From Candidatus Brocadia sapporoensis (GTDB lineage Bacteria; Planctomycetota; Brocadiia; Brocadiales; Brocadiaceae), in contig NZ_MJUW02000019.1 of the NCBI RefSeq assembly GCF_001753675.2, positions 36,666 through 90,587 on the forward strand: DNA of 53,922 nucleotides, in the 5' to 3' direction. The notes beneath the pieces are model-generated. The model had not been told where the DNA came from. It saw nothing but the letters and a program-made list of their open reading frames with translations, and searched no databases. The position numbers and the translations under genes were made by a program. This document shows positions 50,449 to 53,922 of the stretch, piece by piece (the stretch's first letter is position 1; each line of letters begins with the position of its first letter).

Positions 50449-51690
50449 CTACAAGGTAATCTTTCCCATAATAACTGCTTCCTTCGCCCCTGTAACACTG
50501 GGGATATTATTGGGGTTTCCAGAGATCGTTTCATTGGCAAGGATAGCAAAAGCAAGGGCTTCCTTAGCGTTGGATGCAATGCCAAAGTCACTGATAGGAT
50601 ATATTTTCATGGTGGAAGGAAGGTAATGAATAAGAAATTTTATAAGTGTGGCATTGTGGATTCCGCCGCCGGAAATGATTATCTCGGAGATGTGGTGTTT
50701 TGTTAAAATCCATTGCTTGTAACTATCTGCGATGGTGCGGGCTGTAAAGGCAGTTGCCGTTGCCAGGATATCCATGTCTTCAATACCGGAAAGGACGGCA
50801 TTTTTGTAAAGATTGTCCGCAAAAGGCTTCCCGAATTCTTCCCGTCCCGTGCTCTTTGGAGGCGGCTTTGAGATATATGGATGGGCAAGAAGGCTAGCTA
50901 AAAGCCGATCATTTACTTTTCCTCTTGCAGCGAGTTTACCCCCGTCATCAAAATGATGTCTGTTGTTTGAAACAATCTGCGTAATGTGATCGATTACCAT
51001 ATTTCCCGGACCTGTGTCGAAGGCGACAATTTCATCTATACTGCAGTTGGAGGGCAGAAAAGTAACGTTAGCAATTCCACCAATATTTTGCAGGGCACGC
51101 CCTTTTTCTTTGTCCCGGAAAAGGATAAAGTCTGCATACGGTACAAGAGGGGCTCCTTGTCCTCCGGCTGCGACATCTCTTGGGCGGAAATCTGCCACGG
51201 TAGTAATGCCGGTTTCCTGAGCAATAACAGAAGGTTCGCCAATTTGTAATGTCGAGGGAAGAAAAGGCAAGCCCCAAAGATCTTTTTTTAAATCGCGTGT
51301 CGTATCAATAATTGCCTTATCCGGCAGATGATAAATTGTCTGTCCGTGTGAGCCGATAAAATCAATATCTGCAAGAGAGGCACTCGTTTTCTTTACAAGG
51401 GATTTTGCTGCGTTTGCAAAAAGTTTCCCAAGATAAAAATTTAAATAGCAGACCTTATCAACGGTACCTGTTGTAAGATTGCAAGTTTCAAAGATAGCAG
51501 TTCGTGTAGCATTATCATAAGGGTAGGTTTCAAAATCCAGAATATGTATCTTTGTATGAATGCCGTTCCCGGAGATTTCTACAAGGCAGGCGTCTATACC
51601 ATCTGCAGACGTTCCCGACATAAGGCCAATGACCTTTTTGGGATTTTTCTGCTGTATTTGTAAGATCTTATTCGCAAGGGTTCCGGCCAT
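50449..51690 (-). CDS. anmK: Anhydro-N-acetylmuramic acid kinase
   Basis: The product is 413 aa. KVIGLMSGTSADGIDACLVE at residues 19-38 and IGSHGQTIYH are signature motifs, with GGIANVTFLP, VAFDTGPGNMVIDH and IISGGGIHNATLIK further on. The enzyme phosphorylates and opens 1,6-anhydro-MurNAc in peptidoglycan recycling. Together with RlpA and the lpxD/glmS block this supports a cell with a peptidoglycan-related envelope. It appears complete and stands alone on this strand. Confidence 0.93.
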   Translation of the reverse strand: MAGTLANKILQIQQKNPKKVIGLMSGTSADGIDACLVEISGNGIHTKIHILDFETYPYDNATRTAIFETCNLTTGTVDKVCYLNFYLGKLFANAAKSLVKKTSASLADIDFIGSHGQTIYHLPDKAIIDTTRDLKKDLWGLPFLPSTLQIGEPSVIAQETGITTVADFRPRDVAAGGQGAPLVPYADFILFRDKEKGRALQNIGGIANVTFLPSNCSIDEIVAFDTGPGNMVIDHITQIVSNNRHHFDDGGKLAARGKVNDRLLASLLAHPYISKPPPKSTGREEFGKPFADNLYKNAVLSGIEDMDILATATAFTARTIADSYKQWILTKHHISEIIISGGGIHNATLIKFLIHYLPSTMKIYPISDFGIASNAKEALAFAILANETISGNPNNIPSVTGAKEAVIMGKITL

Positions 51691-51763
51691 TTTTTGCTCT
51701 TACCAAAACATCCCAAAAAAGCAGGTCATGAGCCAACCCTGTCAGGGTTAATTTTATTCATGC

Positions 51764-52708
51764 TTAATGATGTGGGCTGGAAGAGCTTTTATAAAGCTCC
51801 GCTTCGCGGTCTGCATCGCCAAGTAATCCCTTGGAGCGGTACAATTCTTCAAGCACTTTGTGTACCTCCGCCATATTGGGATTAACCTCCAGTGCCTTTT
51901 TCAGAGCGGCTTCGGCCTTGTCAAAGTCTCCCTTCTCTTTATACACGAGTCCTATCACATAATGAAAGTCTGCCATGTCCGGTCGAACGGCCAATGCCTT
52001 TTGCCAAACAGAAATAGCATCGTCCAATTTTCCAAGCTTCGTATAGGCAATGCCAAGGTTGTAGTATATCTCTGTCTTTTGCGGATTGATTTCTATAGCC
52101 TTTGTCCATTCTGCAATCGCTTCATGAAATTGCGTCTTTTTTGCATAGAGGATACCAAGATGGTATCGTGAATTTGCCAGGCCCGGGTTAATTTCAATAG
52201 CCTGCTTAAATGACCTGATTGCATCTTCTTCTTGTTTTTTATGGACATACACGAGACCGAGACCCTCATAGGCTTCCGCATAATGAGAGTTAATGTCAAT
52301 AGCCTTTTTAAAAAGCTCGATGGCTTCATCCGGTTTACCTTTTTTATTAAGGATGTTACCCTGTCCAACAAGAGACTCAACCATCGAGGTGTTGAGTTCC
52401 GATGCCTTTTTATAAGAAGCCAGGGATTCGTCAAGCATGCCCTTTTCATCATATAATAATCCCAGATTATAATGGGACATTGCATCGTTTGGATTCAACT
52501 CCAGGAGTCTTTTGTTTTTCTCAATCTCTTCGTCTGCCATCGTTTTTTTGTGGACAGAAGGCACATCTCCTTCAAACTTAACTGCAGCCTTTTGTTGGGC
52601 TGCGGATGGTTGTGTGTCTGATTCTTTTTTACCGCACCCAATATTGCTACATAAAAGATACACCGTTACGAAAAACAGAAAATGCGTGTGCCACCTATTG
52701 TAACTCAT
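51764..52708 (-). CDS. TPR-repeat lipoprotein-like protein
   Basis: The product is 314 aa. An N-terminal hydrophobic segment (FLFFVTVYLLCSNIGC) leads to a cysteine, but N occupies the usual -3 position, so lipidation is uncertain. About seven tetratricopeptide repeats follow, seen as repeated YNLGLLYDEKGMLDESLASY, AYEGLGLVYVHKKQEEDAIR and YYNLGIAYTKLGKLDDAISV units. TPR proteins scaffold complexes; the partner is unknown. It is divergent from the permease gene with a 140-nt spacer. Confidence 0.85.
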   Translation of the reverse strand: MSYNRWHTHFLFFVTVYLLCSNIGCGKKESDTQPSAAQQKAAVKFEGDVPSVHKKTMADEEIEKNKRLLELNPNDAMSHYNLGLLYDEKGMLDESLASYKKASELNTSMVESLVGQGNILNKKGKPDEAIELFKKAIDINSHYAEAYEGLGLVYVHKKQEEDAIRSFKQAIEINPGLANSRYHLGILYAKKTQFHEAIAEWTKAIEINPQKTEIYYNLGIAYTKLGKLDDAISVWQKALAVRPDMADFHYVIGLVYKEKGDFDKAEAALKKALEVNPNMAEVHKVLEELYRSKGLLGDADREAELYKSSSSPHH

Positions 52709-52849
52709 ATTTATTTATGCTCTTTCTTAGAAAAATGGAAATAATAAAAGAATGCAAAAATTCAGAATAAAACCGCAAAAAACAAATTATATAGTATAAT
52801 AAGCATTCGTCAATCTGAAATTATAAGGCATTATTGAAAGCAATCTTAT

Positions 52850-53905
52850 ATGCAAAATCATGGATTAAAGAGGTCTTTAAGATTTTTTGACGTGACCTGC
52901 TTGGGAATTAACAGCGTGATTGGCGCCGGCATTTTTTTGTTGCCAGGTCAGATCTCCGGTCTTGCCGGACGTAATGCCGTATGGGTGTTTGTTGTATGTG
53001 GAATACTTTGTTTTGCTATTGCCCTGTGCTTTGCAGAGATGGGCGGCATGTACCATGCAACCGGAGGGGCGTACCTCTATACCAGAGAGGCATTTGGTCC
53101 ATTTGCGGGTTTTTTGGTGGGTTGGATGATGTGGCTTTCATCCATCATCGGTTGGGCGTCGGTCGCCAGCGGATTTTCGCTGTATGCAGGATATTTTCTC
53201 CCCACAGGGCACCTATGGGTAAGTAACGCCCTGACTACGCTCCTCATAGGAGGGTTAAGCGCCATGAATTATTTTGGGGTAAAACCAGGATCAAGCATTA
53301 TTAATTTTTTTACCGTGGGAAAACTCCTGTCTTTGCTTATCTTCGTTGGCGTAGGAGTGTTTTTTATCCAGGGAAACCATTTCCTTGCAGCAACAGAGTA
53401 TCGTGAATGGCAGACAATACCCTATCGTGGAAATTTTCATGCAGCAATTATCATGGCTTTTTATGCTTATACCGGTTTCGAGTTTATTGCAGTACCGGCA
53501 GGAGAGATGCAACATCCTCGCAGGGATATCCCGCGCGTACTGCTTTTTGTGCTCATGATTGCTACGGGTTTGTTTGTTATTATTCAGATTGTAGCTGCAG
53601 GGACGTTCCCCGCACTCGCCTCATCTGATAGGCCTTTGGCAGACGCAGCACAGCATTTTATGGGGAAGGCCGGAGGTATCCTTATCGGAGCGGGGGCTTT
53701 GTTTTCCATTGGAGGTATCAATGCCGGAATTGCACTGACCAGCCCCAGGAGTCTCTATGTACTTTCTGTTGACGGATTTCTTCCCCGAATATTTTCCAGG
53801 TTACATCGAACACATCGGACTCCATATTGGGCTATTGTCCTCAACGCTGGTTTAACGCTGATATTAACCCGACCTTCGCAATTCGAGGGGTGTATGAGCT
53901 GCTAA
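52850..53905 (+). pseudogene. APC-family amino-acid permease, truncated by the contig-end repeat
   Basis: The frame gives 351 aa, but only about 340 are native. From 53868 the sequence is the 54-bp repeat shared with the left end, which contributes RPSQFEGCMSC and a stop. The rest is a normal APC permease: GINSVIGAGIFLLPGQISGL, CFAEMGGMYHATGGAYLYTR, FYAYTGFEFIAVPAGEM and SIGGINAGIALTSPRSLY. Such permeases have about 430-480 residues and 12 helices, so the last helices are lost. It is probably disrupted by an insertion element. Confidence 0.85.
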
Positions 53906-53922
53906 GCCAGCAAATACAAGGG
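53868..53922. repeat. Contig-end repeat, right copy (inverted match to left end)
   Basis: Bases 53868-53921 are the reverse complement of 1-54, without mismatch by eye. They start inside the permease reading frame with cccgaccttcgcaattcg. The sequence continues beyond the window and is most likely one end of an insertion sequence. Confidence 0.85.

Noticed and set aside
1-53922. Circular element, judged from matching ends
   Set aside because: The ends match in inverted, not direct, orientation, so they do not close a circle.
1-53922. tRNA or rRNA genes
   Set aside because: Scanning for TPsiC-like arms gave only matches inside protein genes, such as near 27770; no cloverleaf was supported.

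Overview
This 53.9 kb window looks like one contig of an anaerobic, cytochrome-c-rich bacterium, most likely an anammox planctomycete (Brocadiales). The inference rests on an octahaem hydroxylamine-oxidoreductase-like protein (eight CxxCH motifs) beside a hemerythrin, a DsrE protein and two rubredoxins. A compact type II fatty-acid gene cluster, moderate GC content and abundant short palindromic repeats fit but do not prove this. No rRNA, tRNA or CRISPR array was seen.

Layout. 1-7 kb is loosely packed: a secreted Thr/Pro-linker Ig-like protein, a nitroreductase, a Nudix hydrolase, an RlpA-like lipoprotein, CysQ, YdcH, a frameshifted HIRAN gene and an OGG-type glycosylase, separated by several palindromic elements, one of them MITE-like. 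7.3-12 kb has a RadC/JAB-DinG helicase fusion and an SDR/O-methyltransferase pair. 11.9-25.8 kb is a minus-strand housekeeping block: rpmF-plsX-fabH-fabD-acpP-fabF, lpxD-glmS, then recA-alaS, thpR and gltX. The fab cluster has no fabG and starts from a recognisable sigma-70-type promoter with a leader of about 185 nt.

26.1-36.3 kb is a defence island read as one minus-strand array: SNF2 helicase, a small unknown protein, a type III-like adenine methyltransferase (Mod), a DUF559 nuclease-like protein, Fic, and a type III-like Res subunit. A strong promoter sits so close to the first ATG that the message may be leaderless. The most unusual signal is here. A palindromic G/C-rich repeat family, intergenic elsewhere, is inserted in frame inside four of the six genes. 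It always has the same orientation and frame, giving PSQEGN and SPLLGGDLGVGN peptides. A tandem duplication has also given DUF559 a copy of the Mod C-terminal tail and left a 36-codon DUF559 stub that overlaps the fic start codon.

36.8-53.9 kb carries a large radical SAM protein, small DUF proteins, an aldo/keto reductase and the HAO-like cytochrome. With the cytochrome come a Cys-rich mini-protein, hemerythrin, DsrE and a DUF442 phosphatase-like protein. Next are a ClC transporter lacking the gating glutamate, an NDH-2-like flavoprotein between two rubredoxins, AnmK, a TPR lipoprotein and an amino-acid permease. The permease is cut off by a 54-bp sequence that is also present, inverted, at the left end. 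Both ends therefore run into the same repeated element, probably an insertion sequence.
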